47,773 nt of DNA from the NCBI RefSeq assembly GCF_008806775.1, contig NZ_WAEM01000012.1, forward strand, positions 1-47,773. Direction: 5' to 3'. A program made the position numbers and the translations under genes. Every line of letters begins with the position of its first letter. Position 1 is the stretch's first letter. This document shows positions 1-7,123 of this stretch, one piece after another. The notes under the pieces are model-generated. The model was not told the origin of the DNA. It did not search any database and saw only the letters and a program-made list of their open reading frames with translations. The stretch is from Flavobacterium luteum (GTDB taxonomy: Bacteria; Bacteroidota; Bacteroidia; Flavobacteriales; Flavobacteriaceae).

Positions 1-54
1 TGTCTAGGAACGTGTTCTTCTTCTTTTATTGCGCTTTCATTCTCAAAGCGGGTG

Positions 55-84
55 CAAAAGTAAACATTCTTTTCTATCTAACAA
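55..84 (-). promoter_or_regulatory. Bacteroidota-type promoter, stable-RNA style, reading off the left edge
   Basis: Read on the minus strand, TACTTTTG (55-62) matches the -7 consensus TAnnTTTG and a TTG lies at 82-84, 19 nt upstream. The bases after the -7 box are CACCCGC, the same as after the -7 box of the tRNA-Met promoter at 45565-45572. The transcribed part runs out of the window at position 1. It is probably the downstream one of two tandem promoters for an rRNA or tRNA operon just to the left; that target is inferred. Confidence 0.55.
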
Positions 85-166
85 GCTTTTTTAAATAATT
101 TTTTTGATTTTATTTCTTAAACCTCGTTATCAGTATTTTATAAGAACATCCCTCTTTCGCGGGGTG

Positions 167-199
167 CAAAGATAAACACTTATCTTACTTTTTTCCAAA
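167..199 (-). promoter_or_regulatory. Second, upstream promoter of the same leftward transcript
   Basis: On the minus strand TATCTTTG (167-174) is a perfect -7 box and TTTG (196-199) lies 21 nt upstream. It is followed by CACCCCGC, a variant of the sequence after the promoter at 55-62. Tandem promoters about 110 nt apart fit a highly expressed stable-RNA operon. No coding sequence starts between it and the window edge. Confidence 0.5.
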
Positions 200-363
200 A
201 CTTTATTAACCTTTTTTTTACTTTGTTTATAAATCGTTGGACAAGCGTGGGTTGCAACTTTTAAATTTTACTCGCAAAGGCGCTAAGAAACAAAGTTCAT
301 TGGAAAAACAAACTGCAAAAGTCTCAAAAGTCATTCAAATGTGCTTTTGAAATCAAATGTCAA

Positions 364-455
364 TAGCCCTGATAGAAGTGGAAATCCTTTTTCTTGCTTC
401 TTTAGCAAGAAAAAGATTGTAACGAATAGCAGGAAATAGCTCCTGATAAAAACAG
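364..455 (+). repeat. Intergenic hairpin repeat, copy 1 (TAGCCCTGAT family)
   Basis: The element starts TAGCCCTGAT, continues GAAGTGGAAATCC, then has a perfect 10-bp hairpin (388-397 with 405-414, 7-nt loop), then GATTGTAACG, AGCAGG and GCTCCTGAT ending AAAAACAG. The same framework recurs at 6953-7074 with a different central hairpin. It lies 10 bp past the stop codon of the minus-strand permease gene, so it may also serve as that gene's transcript end. It resembles dispersed intergenic repeats of Flavobacterium genomes as I recall them; not verified. Confidence 0.6.
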
Positions 456-465
456 AGATTTAATT

Positions 466-1701
466 TTATTCGAATTTTATGGCTCTTACTGGCGAAATCT
501 TCGTGATTATGTAGGAAGGAATTAATAGAACTAGCAAACAAATAGTTATTGTTCCTAGATTTAACAACAAAATATAAACCCAATTGAGATATACTGGTGC
601 TTCATTGACGTAATAATTTTCTGGATTTAATTTAATTATTCCGAAATAGTGCTGGATTAAAATTAGTCCTATACCTATTAAGTTTCCCAAAAATAATCCG
701 TGAACTATTAAATAGAAGGCATTATAGAGAAATATTTTTCGAACAGCCCAATTGTTTGCGCCTAAGGACTTGAGGATTCCTATCATTTGTGTTCGCTCGA
801 GAATGAGCACTAATAGAGCCACTACCATGTTTATGGTTGCGACAATAATCATGATTATTAGTATAGTGATGATATTGAAATCGAATAATTGGAGCCACTC
901 GAAGATGTAATAATATTTTTCTTCAATAGTTTTTGAATCAAGAGTAGAACTGGTTTGGGCATAAACTTCCTCTCCTTTTTCTTTAATTTTACTAAAATCA
1001 TCAATAAAAACTTCGAAAGATCCAATTTGATCTGGTTTCCATTTATTAATGCGTTGCACGTGTCGGATATCTCCTACTATATATGTAGCATCAAATTCTT
1101 GAAATCCTGAATTGTAAATCCCTACAACTTGAAAAACTCTCAAATTAGGCAACTGATTGCTTTGCTCTTTCATGAAAAAAGTGTTGCATTTGTCACCCAC
1201 TTTTAACTGTAATCTATCAGCAAGAAATTGAGAAATGAGGATTTGATTGTTTAAATCATTTGAAAAATTAGGCAATTTTCCTTCGACAAGGTATTCCTCT
1301 AGATTTTTCCATTGATAATCTTTTCCTACTCCTTTGAAGATTATTCCTTCAAAAGCAGTTGCGGTTCTAATAATTCCTGCTTTACTAGCAACAGCTTGAA
1401 TGTGATTGATTCCTTGAACAGCATTAAACTTTGGATAAAAACTTTGGTGTAAAGCAATTGGCGTAATACTAACTTGAGATTGATTATCATCATAATTTGA
1501 AATGATAATATGACCATTGAAAGCCGCTATTTTTTCTCTTATTTTTTGTTGTAAACCGATGCCTGTAGCCACCGAGATAATCATCATAACCATTCCGATT
1601 GCAATTGCAGCGATTGCAATTTTTATAATAGGACTAGAAATACTACTTTTGCGACTTTTAGCAGTAATTAATCTTTTTGCTATAAAATATTCTAAATTCA
1701 A
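466..1701 (-). CDS. LolC/LolE-like ABC transporter permease (FtsX family)
   Basis: 411-residue inner-membrane protein. One N-terminal transmembrane segment lies near residues 24-48, then a large periplasmic domain (about 50-270), then three transmembrane segments near 275-300, 322-352 and 374-398. This 1+3 topology and the cytoplasmic loop RTQMIGILKSLGANNW are typical of LolC/E permeases, which release lipoproteins from the inner membrane for transport to the outer membrane. No ATPase (LolD) gene is adjacent, so the partner is elsewhere or the protein belongs to the wider MacB/FtsX group. A weak -7 box TATTTTTG lies at 1737-1744 on the same strand. The family is clear; the exact substrate is inferred. 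Confidence 0.85.
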   Translation of the reverse strand: MNLEYFIAKRLITAKSRKSSISSPIIKIAIAAIAIGMVMMIISVATGIGLQQKIREKIAAFNGHIIISNYDDNQSQVSITPIALHQSFYPKFNAVQGINHIQAVASKAGIIRTATAFEGIIFKGVGKDYQWKNLEEYLVEGKLPNFSNDLNNQILISQFLADRLQLKVGDKCNTFFMKEQSNQLPNLRVFQVVGIYNSGFQEFDATYIVGDIRHVQRINKWKPDQIGSFEVFIDDFSKIKEKGEEVYAQTSSTLDSKTIEEKYYYIFEWLQLFDFNIITILIIMIIVATINMVVALLVLILERTQMIGILKSLGANNWAVRKIFLYNAFYLIVHGLFLGNLIGIGLILIQHYFGIIKLNPENYYVNEAPVYLNWVYILLLNLGTITICLLVLLIPSYIITKISPVRAIKFE

Positions 1702-1807
1702 TGGTATAGTCTGTTTTGATTTTAATTGATTTGAGTCAAAAATACAGTTTTAGATACTATTATTAATAGATTTAGAGGATTTAATTATTAAAAAGCACAT
1801 CAATACT

Positions 1808-3115
1808 ATGATTTCTTGTACCGTTTGCATTTCTTTCAAAAATATATTAAGTAAGTCACTTTTACCAGTACTAGTACTCTTGTTTGTAATTTCTTGTAAA
1901 ACAGCGAAGCCAACAAATTACTCAACCCCAGCCGAAACTACTATAAAAAGCAAAATAAAATCGACAAAATTTTTGACAGGAGCTGACAATATAAAAAGTT
2001 ATTTTTCTCTTTTAAAAAATAAGAAAGTAGGCATCGTAACCAACCAAACTGGAATGATTGCTTATGATTCTATTTATACTGTTTTTGATACCATATTAGA
2101 TTCTCATATTGATATTGTAAACAAGAAAACATTACATATTGTAGATTATATTAAAGAAAAAACTAAAATTGAGCTTGTTAAAATCTATGCTCCAGAGCAT
2201 GGTTTTCGGGGAACTGCAGACGCTGGAGAATTGATTATTGATGGTAAAGACACTAAAACTGGACTTCCAATTATATCGTTATATGGAAACAACAAAAAAC
2301 CAACTCCTGAACAATTAGCAGGAATTGATGTATTGGTTTTTGATTTACAAGATGTTGGAGCGCGATTTTATACTTACATTTCTTCATTGCATTATATAAT
2401 GGAAGCTTGTGCTCAGAATAATGTGCAACTTATAATTTTAGACCGACCTAATCCTAACGGAGGAATTGTAGATGGACCACTATTAGAAAAAGAATATAGC
2501 AGCTTTGTAGGAATGCATCCAATTCCTGTTTTACACGGAATGACCATAGGCGAATATGCTTTAATGATTAATGGGCAGAAATGGCTTAAAGACAGTATAC
2601 AGTGTCATTTAAAGATAGTGCCTTGCGAAAATTACCTCAGAAGTATGCCATATAGCTTACCTATAAAACCATCTCCCAATTTACCTAACGATCAATCTAT
2701 AAATCTTTATGCAAGCTTATGCTTTTTTGAAGGAACTAATGTTAGTGTGGGAAGAGGAACGGACAAACAATTTCAAATTTATGGCTCACCTTATCTACCA
2801 AATATAGATTTTTGTTTTGTTCCGATGCCCAATATTGGAGCTAAAGATCCTGTTTATAATGGTATTGATTGTTATGGCGAAGACTTATCTAGCATACCAA
2901 AAGTGAAACAGTTAGAATTAAAATGGTTGATGAAAGCCTATAATGAAACCGAAGATAAATCAAAGTTCTTTAATTCATTTTTCACCAAACTAGCAGGGAC
3001 CAAAAAACTACAACAACAAATTGAGTCTGGCATTCCTGAACCTGAAATAAGAGCCTCTTGGCAAAAAGATTTAGAAGAATTTAAAAAAATGAGAAATAAA
3101 TATTTAATTTATTAA
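1808..3115 (+). CDS. DUF1343 lipoprotein, NamZ-type exo-beta-N-acetylmuramidase
   Basis: 435 residues with a lipoprotein signal (hydrophobic stretch then FVISC, cysteine near residue 30). The body carries the conserved DUF1343 motifs VGIVTNQTG, APEHGFRG, FDLQDVGARFYTYISS, LDRPNPNGG, PSPNLPN and EGTNVSVGRGTDKQF. Members studied in peptidoglycan recycling (NamZ) remove terminal MurNAc from peptidoglycan fragments. Here it should be anchored in the outer or inner membrane facing the periplasm. The start is uncertain because the first 12 residues precede the hydrophobic core. Divergent from the permease gene; convergent with the YkgJ gene. Confidence 0.85.
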   Translation: MISCTVCISFKNILSKSLLPVLVLLFVISCKTAKPTNYSTPAETTIKSKIKSTKFLTGADNIKSYFSLLKNKKVGIVTNQTGMIAYDSIYTVFDTILDSHIDIVNKKTLHIVDYIKEKTKIELVKIYAPEHGFRGTADAGELIIDGKDTKTGLPIISLYGNNKKPTPEQLAGIDVLVFDLQDVGARFYTYISSLHYIMEACAQNNVQLIILDRPNPNGGIVDGPLLEKEYSSFVGMHPIPVLHGMTIGEYALMINGQKWLKDSIQCHLKIVPCENYLRSMPYSLPIKPSPNLPNDQSINLYASLCFFEGTNVSVGRGTDKQFQIYGSPYLPNIDFCFVPMPNIGAKDPVYNGIDCYGEDLSSIPKVKQLELKWLMKAYNETEDKSKFFNSFFTKLAGTKKLQQQIESGIPEPEIRASWQKDLEEFKKMRNKYLIY

Positions 3116-3123
3116 TCCTCTTC

Positions 3124-3153
3124 CTAGCCCTCTCCGAAGGAGAGAGAGGCTAG
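3124..3153. terminator. Hairpin between convergent genes
   Basis: CTAGCC plus CTCTCC pairs with GGAGAGAGAGGCTAG across a GAA loop, with a small bulge. A run of T follows at 3160-3169, separated by a few bases. It lies between the DUF1343 gene (plus) and the YkgJ gene (minus) and may terminate the plus-strand transcript. The CCCTCTCC...GGAGAG core also resembles a dispersed flavobacterial repeat. Confidence 0.5.
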
Positions 3154-3167
3154 AAATTGATTTTTTT

Positions 3168-3665
3168 TTACAATAGCAATTTTTTTTTCATTTCCTCTAC
3201 TATATTAAATGCTGCTGGACAAATTGCTACATTCTGCAGAGTCAAATCTGAAATTTGTTGAAACTTTTTTCTATCAGTATGAGGAAATTCTCGACATGCT
3301 TTTGGTCTGACATCATAAATAAAACAAGTATTGTCTTTGTCAAGAAACGTGCACGGAACACTTTGCAAAACATAATCCTTGTCTTCATCTATTCGTAAAT
3401 AGTTATCAATAAATTGTTGTGGTTTTAATCGCAAGTGTTTAGCAATTCGTTCGATATCAGCAAATGTAAAAAGCGGCCCAGTAGTTTTACAGCAATTAGC
3501 ACATGACAAACAATCCGTTTTTTTAAATTCGGTATCGTGCAATTCTTGCATGATATAATCTAAATTCTTGGGTGCTTTCTTTTTTAGCTTATCGAAATAC
3601 TTTTTGTTTTCGATATGCTTATCTTTGGCGAGCTTTTGAATTTCATTTAATGACGGCTTGGGCAT
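3168..3665 (-). CDS. YkgJ-family cysteine-cluster protein
   Basis: 165 residues. A cysteine cluster CLSCANCC near residues 54-61, a later C in VPCTFLD, C in NTCFIYD and C in KACREFP form the usual YkgJ/UPF0153 pattern thought to bind zinc or iron. The basic, charged N-terminus (1-40) is soluble and there is no signal peptide. The biochemical role of the family is not established. A -7 box TAAATTTG lies at 3685-3692 on the minus strand, about 20 nt before the start codon. Divergent from the methyltransferase gene. Confidence 0.8.
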   Translation of the reverse strand: MPKPSLNEIQKLAKDKHIENKKYFDKLKKKAPKNLDYIMQELHDTEFKKTDCLSCANCCKTTGPLFTFADIERIAKHLRLKPQQFIDNYLRIDEDKDYVLQSVPCTFLDKDNTCFIYDVRPKACREFPHTDRKKFQQISDLTLQNVAICPAAFNIVEEMKKKLLL

Positions 3666-3763
3666 TATTATTGTTTTTCTTTTGCAAATTTAAACAACTT
3701 CTATATTAATAACTAAAAAACTGGAGGAATGATTGCTTTGCTTTTGCCTTTTAACTCCTAGCA

Positions 3764-4477
3764 ATGACTATGAAAGATCTTTTCGGAAAAGCGATTCTTG
3801 ACTATCAAACTAATAATTCACCTGAAGATTTAATTACAGAAACCTCCATTTCCGAAGAAGACGAAATGAGTGTTGCTTATTTATTTAGGGATTTTGAAGC
3901 CATGCCAAAACTAGAACAAAAGGCATTAAAATTAGCCAAAGGGAATATTCTCGATGTAGGTTGTGGTGCCGGGAGTCATAGTTTGTATTTGCAAAATGAA
4001 TGCAATTTTGATGTTACTGCTATCGATATTTCTGAAAATGCTATTAAAGCTTGCTCACTGCGTGGATTGAAGAAAACTAGAGTTCAAGATATAATGACTT
4101 TAGAAAACGAAAAGTATGATACCATTTTACTTTTAATGAACGGAGCTGGAATGTGTGGTAAGTTAAAAAATGTTTCTAAATTTTTATTGAAATTGAAATC
4201 ACTATTAAATGAAAACGGACAGATTCTACTTGACAGTTCTGACATTATTTACATGTTTGACGAAGATGAAGATGGCGGAAAATGGATTCCTTCACAACAT
4301 TCCTATTATGGTGAAGTCGTTTTTAATATTAGCTACAAAGGTCAAAAGGAAGACACTTTCGATTGGATGTATATTGATTATAATACTTTACAAAATGCAG
4401 CCTCAGCAAATAGTTTAAATTGCGAATTGGTTTTAGAAGGCGAACATTATGATTATTTAGCAAGGCTTTTTTATTAG
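3764..4477 (+). CDS. Class I SAM-dependent methyltransferase
   Basis: 237 residues, cytosolic. The SAM-binding motif I is ILDVGCGAGSHSLYL near residues 64-78, with the acidic motif II in VTAIDIS about 25 residues later and a motif near ILLLMNGAGM. The rest of the Rossmann fold is recognisable, but nothing in the sequence identifies the substrate. The start could also be the ATG two codons downstream (3770). It stands alone, 7 bp from the stop of the convergent metalloprotease gene. Confidence 0.75.
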   Translation: MTMKDLFGKAILDYQTNNSPEDLITETSISEEDEMSVAYLFRDFEAMPKLEQKALKLAKGNILDVGCGAGSHSLYLQNECNFDVTAIDISENAIKACSLRGLKKTRVQDIMTLENEKYDTILLLMNGAGMCGKLKNVSKFLLKLKSLLNENGQILLDSSDIIYMFDEDEDGGKWIPSQHSYYGEVVFNISYKGQKEDTFDWMYIDYNTLQNAASANSLNCELVLEGEHYDYLARLFY

Positions 4478-4484
4478 CCAAACC

Positions 4485-5735
4485 TTATTTCTTAATAATT
4501 TTATCTGATTTTAAAAATTTACCTTGATTATAAATTCTCAGATAATATGTTCCTCTAGGAAATTCCTCTATATTAATTTCATTATTGGTTTGAATTAATT
4601 TTTGAGTTTTTACTAATTGCCCTAAAACAGTATAAATTTCAACTTTATCTATTTGAATTTGAGGAGAAGTAATCATGAAATATTGAGAAACAGGATTTGG
4701 ATATAGCGCTATTGCATTTATTGCTTCGAAATCGTTTAACCCTAAATTACCACAACCGTTAGAAGTTAACAAACTCAATCTGGGTCCAGCCAATATATTT
4801 CGCATTACTTCTTTTTGCCCTAACGTAAAAAAAGCCATACAAGCGTCATCTACATAATCCATATAATTCATAAACATAGAGCCGTTTGTTGTAGTTACGC
4901 AAGCATACTGATTACTAGGAAATGTAGGACAATCACCATAAGAATCGAATGTTTCTGGGGTATCTGCAATACCATCACCAAAACCACAGGAATCATTACC
5001 ATCTGCCCAAGGATGAAGTAAACCTAAATAATGTCCTATTTCATGAGTTACAGTCCTTCCTTTTCTATGCGGTGTAACTGCTGTACCCGAAGTTCCAAAA
5101 GCTTTATAACTTATAATTATTCCGTCATTATCCTGAACAGGAATAGTTGGAGGAATAGCAAACCCTAAAAGACCAAGTTTATCAATATCTGTAAAACTAC
5201 CCACCCAAACATTCAGATATTTTGAAGTATCCCAAGGAGTTTGACCTGAACTAGTAGAGTATTCTTCTTCAAACACAAAGGTATCTGGCACTAATTTTCT
5301 TGTAATACCTGTCGTAACAGCTCCGTTAGGATCTATTGTTGCTTTGCAAAAATTAATTTCTATATCGGCTGCAAAAGGTTTAAAAACAGTAGGAACAACA
5401 GTGCTAAAATCAGTATTTAATTTTCTGAAGTCTTTATTAATGACATCTAGTTGCGATTGTATTTGAGCTTCACTAATATTTTGATTGGTGTTTTTATATA
5501 AAACATGAAACACTACAGGTATAGTAATTATCGTATTTGTTAAGCTGCTTTGTCTGCTATATACATTTTTTTGTGGATTAGGATTATAAATAAAATCTTT
5601 CATCTCTTTGTATTTTGCAGCAAACCCTGGTTTGTTTTTAATTAGATTTTGCAATTTAGTATCGGTCCCGCATTTTTTTTGTGCGAAAATCAAGTTAGAA
5701 AACAGTAGTAAAAAAAGAATGCAAATCTTATTCAT
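4485..5735 (-). CDS. Secreted M43-type zinc metalloprotease with T9SS sorting domain
   Basis: 416 residues. Signal peptide at 1-18 (hydrophobic, ending FAQ). The catalytic zinc site is HEIGHYLGLLH in the middle of the protein (HExxHxxGxxH of metzincins), with NYMDY downstream as the Met-turn. This is the pattern of pappalysin/cytophagalysin proteases. From about residue 340 the sequence has ALYPNPVSQYF, GTYYLRIY and a basic end IIKK, a type A C-terminal sorting domain for the type IX secretion system. It should be exported across the outer membrane and degrade extracellular protein. Confidence 0.9.
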   Translation of the reverse strand: MNKICILFLLLFSNLIFAQKKCGTDTKLQNLIKNKPGFAAKYKEMKDFIYNPNPQKNVYSRQSSLTNTIITIPVVFHVLYKNTNQNISEAQIQSQLDVINKDFRKLNTDFSTVVPTVFKPFAADIEINFCKATIDPNGAVTTGITRKLVPDTFVFEEEYSTSSGQTPWDTSKYLNVWVGSFTDIDKLGLLGFAIPPTIPVQDNDGIIISYKAFGTSGTAVTPHRKGRTVTHEIGHYLGLLHPWADGNDSCGFGDGIADTPETFDSYGDCPTFPSNQYACVTTTNGSMFMNYMDYVDDACMAFFTLGQKEVMRNILAGPRLSLLTSNGCGNLGLNDFEAINAIALYPNPVSQYFMITSPQIQIDKVEIYTVLGQLVKTQKLIQTNNEINIEEFPRGTYYLRIYNQGKFLKSDKIIKK

Positions 5736-5834
5736 AATAATTTATTTCATCCACAATAATACAAAATATTTATGGGATACTTTATTATTGAACTCTTATT
5801 TAACAATTCAATAAATTATTAAGGAATTGTGATT

Positions 5835-6227
5835 TCATTTGGTTTGAATGGGTATTGGTATAGTATACAAAACCCTCACTCGCTTGCCATTTTTTGTTCC
5901 AGCGTTCCATTTTGGAGAAAGTTGCATGACTCTTTCGGCTTCTAAGCCAGAGCCAAAACCAACATCTTTTAATGTTTTAATATCGGAAATTGAACCGTCA
6001 ACTTCAACAATAAAGGATACAAATATTTTTCCTAATAGCTGAGGCACATTTGGTTTTTTAAAGTTTGTATCGAAAAACATGTAAAAATTATCGATTCCAC
6101 CAGGAAAACTTGGCGGATAGTCCACTGCATCTACTTCAAAAACATCTTCTACTGGAATTGAAGTTTGCTCTTGCGCACTACCAATTTGAAATAAAAAAAG
6201 AAAAGAAAGTAAGACTATATTTTTCAT
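5835..6227 (-). CDS. Small periplasmic TonB C-terminal-domain protein
   Basis: 130 residues: signal peptide (1-18, ending GSAQ) followed directly by a TonB_C fold. The diagnostic parts are PPSFPGGIDNFYMF, GKIFVSFIVEVDGSI, and SPKWNAGTKNGKRVRVLYTIPI. The second half is nearly parallel to the C-terminus of the full TonB at 9954-10745. It lacks the N-terminal membrane anchor and proline-rich span of a true energy transducer, so it probably does not transmit ExbB/D energy by itself. Two bp separate it from queE upstream, suggesting co-transcription. Confidence 0.75.
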   Translation of the reverse strand: MKNIVLLSFLFLFQIGSAQEQTSIPVEDVFEVDAVDYPPSFPGGIDNFYMFFDTNFKKPNVPQLLGKIFVSFIVEVDGSISDIKTLKDVGFGSGLEAERVMQLSPKWNAGTKNGKRVRVLYTIPIPIQTK

Positions 6228-6229
6228 AT

Positions 6230-6862
6230 TTAAGGTATATTCAAATATTTATGAGTTTGTAAAGAAACGCGCCATTTTGGGTTCTTCATAACATAATCTA
6301 CAATAAGTGGTGTCATTTCTTCTTTTTTGCTCCACTCTGGCTGTAAAAATAATATGGCATTTTTATTAACTTTTTCCGCTTGTTCTTCGGCAAAAATAAA
6401 ATCATGTTTGTTGTAGATAATTACTTTTAATTCGTGAGCATTATCATAAACAGTTGCTGTTGGCAACATGTTTTTCTTAGGAGAAAGACAAATCCAGTCC
6501 CAATTTCCGGTTAAAGGATACGCTCCTGAGGTTTCTATATGCACTTTCAAATTCTCGTTTTTAAGATTTTGAGTCAATAAAGTCATATCCCACATTAAAG
6601 GCTCTCCACCTGTTACTACAACAGTATCCGCAATATTTTTAGCATTGGTGACGATTTTATTAATAGCTGTTGGTGGATGCAAAGCGGCGTTCCAACTTTC
6701 TTTTACATCACACCAATGGCAACCTACATCACAACCGCCAATTCTAATAAAATAGGCTGCTGTTCCCGTATGAAAACCTTCGCCTTGAATGGTATAGAAC
6801 TCTTCCATCAGCGGAAGCATTGTTCCTTTTTCGACTGCTACTTGAATTTCTTTTGCTAACAT
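6230..6862 (-). CDS. queE: 7-carboxy-7-deazaguanine synthase QueE
   Basis: 210 residues, radical-SAM enzyme converting 6-carboxytetrahydropterin to 7-carboxy-7-deazaguanine in preQ0/queuosine synthesis. The iron-sulfur motif is GCDVGCHWCD (CxxxCxxC) near residues 43-52, preceded by EEFYTIQGEGFHTGTAAYFI, and the SAM-binding TGGEPLMW lies near residue 85. Length and order of motifs are normal for QueE. queA, acting late in the same pathway, lies 10 kb away on the same strand. Promoter: minus-strand TATCTTTG at 6881-6888. Confidence 0.93.
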   Translation of the reverse strand: MLAKEIQVAVEKGTMLPLMEEFYTIQGEGFHTGTAAYFIRIGGCDVGCHWCDVKESWNAALHPPTAINKIVTNAKNIADTVVVTGGEPLMWDMTLLTQNLKNENLKVHIETSGAYPLTGNWDWICLSPKKNMLPTATVYDNAHELKVIIYNKHDFIFAEEQAEKVNKNAILFLQPEWSKKEEMTPLIVDYVMKNPKWRVSLQTHKYLNIP

Positions 6863-6880
6863 TTGTTGTAAATAAAGTGC

Positions 6881-6888
6881 AAAGATAG
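6881..6888 (-). promoter_or_regulatory. -7 box of the queE promoter
   Basis: TATCTTTG on the minus strand is an exact TAnnTTTG, 18 nt before the queE ATG. No TTG is visible at the ideal -33 position. Just upstream lies a copy of the TCCTAAATC repeat (about 6893-6925). Confidence 0.5.
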
Positions 6889-6892
6889 GGAA

Positions 6893-6925
6893 TTGAATTT
6901 GGGATTTTAGATTTAGGATTTAGGA
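6893..6925 (-). repeat. TCCTAAATC-type short repeat upstream of queE
   Basis: On the plus strand the stretch reads as iterations of GATTTAGGATTTAGGA. Similar stretches occur at about 16964-16988, 33184-33221 and 35995-36057. Every copy in this window is immediately 5' of a minus-strand gene start (queE, queA, rsgA, tyrA). Confidence 0.55.
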
Positions 6926-6952
6926 ATTGTAGAAATGCCGTAAATTAATCTT

Positions 6953-7074
6953 TAGCCCTGATGAAAATGGAAATCCAACGTTATTGCGAGGGTACGAAGC
7001 AATCTCGTGGATTGTAATGGACAGCAGGTAAAAGGTATTGTAAAAATACCTAAAACCGATGCTCCTAAAAACAG
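6953..7074 (+). repeat. Intergenic hairpin repeat, copy 2 (TAGCCCTGAT family), carrying a second repeat inside
   Basis: Same framework as 364-455: TAGCCCTGAT, TGGAAATCC, then GATTGTAA, AGCAGG, and GCTCCT ending AAAAACAG. The central hairpin is replaced by ATTGCGAGG-type sequence (ATTGC...GCAAT around 6982-7002), itself a common dispersed repeat. A further hairpin AGGTATT/AATACCT is inserted between AGCAGG and GCTCCT. Like copy 1 it lies just downstream of a minus-strand gene. Confidence 0.6.
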
Positions 7075-7106
7075 AAAACCGATTATTTGGTAACAATCGG
7101 TTTTCT
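7073..7106 (-). terminator. Terminator of the exbB-tonB-TPR operon
   Basis: A perfect 12-bp stem, AGAAAACCGATT (7073-7084) with AATCGGTTTTCT (7095-7106), loop 10 nt. It lies 17 bp past the stop codon of the TPR gene, the last gene of the operon, and overlaps the end of the adjacent hairpin repeat. Confidence 0.7.
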
Positions 7107-7123
7107 TAAATTATATTGAAAGT

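Noticed and set aside
353..583. 76-residue minus-strand frame overlapping the end of the permease gene
   Set aside because: It overlaps the permease gene in another frame and runs through the hairpin repeat; no promoter and no recognisable protein.
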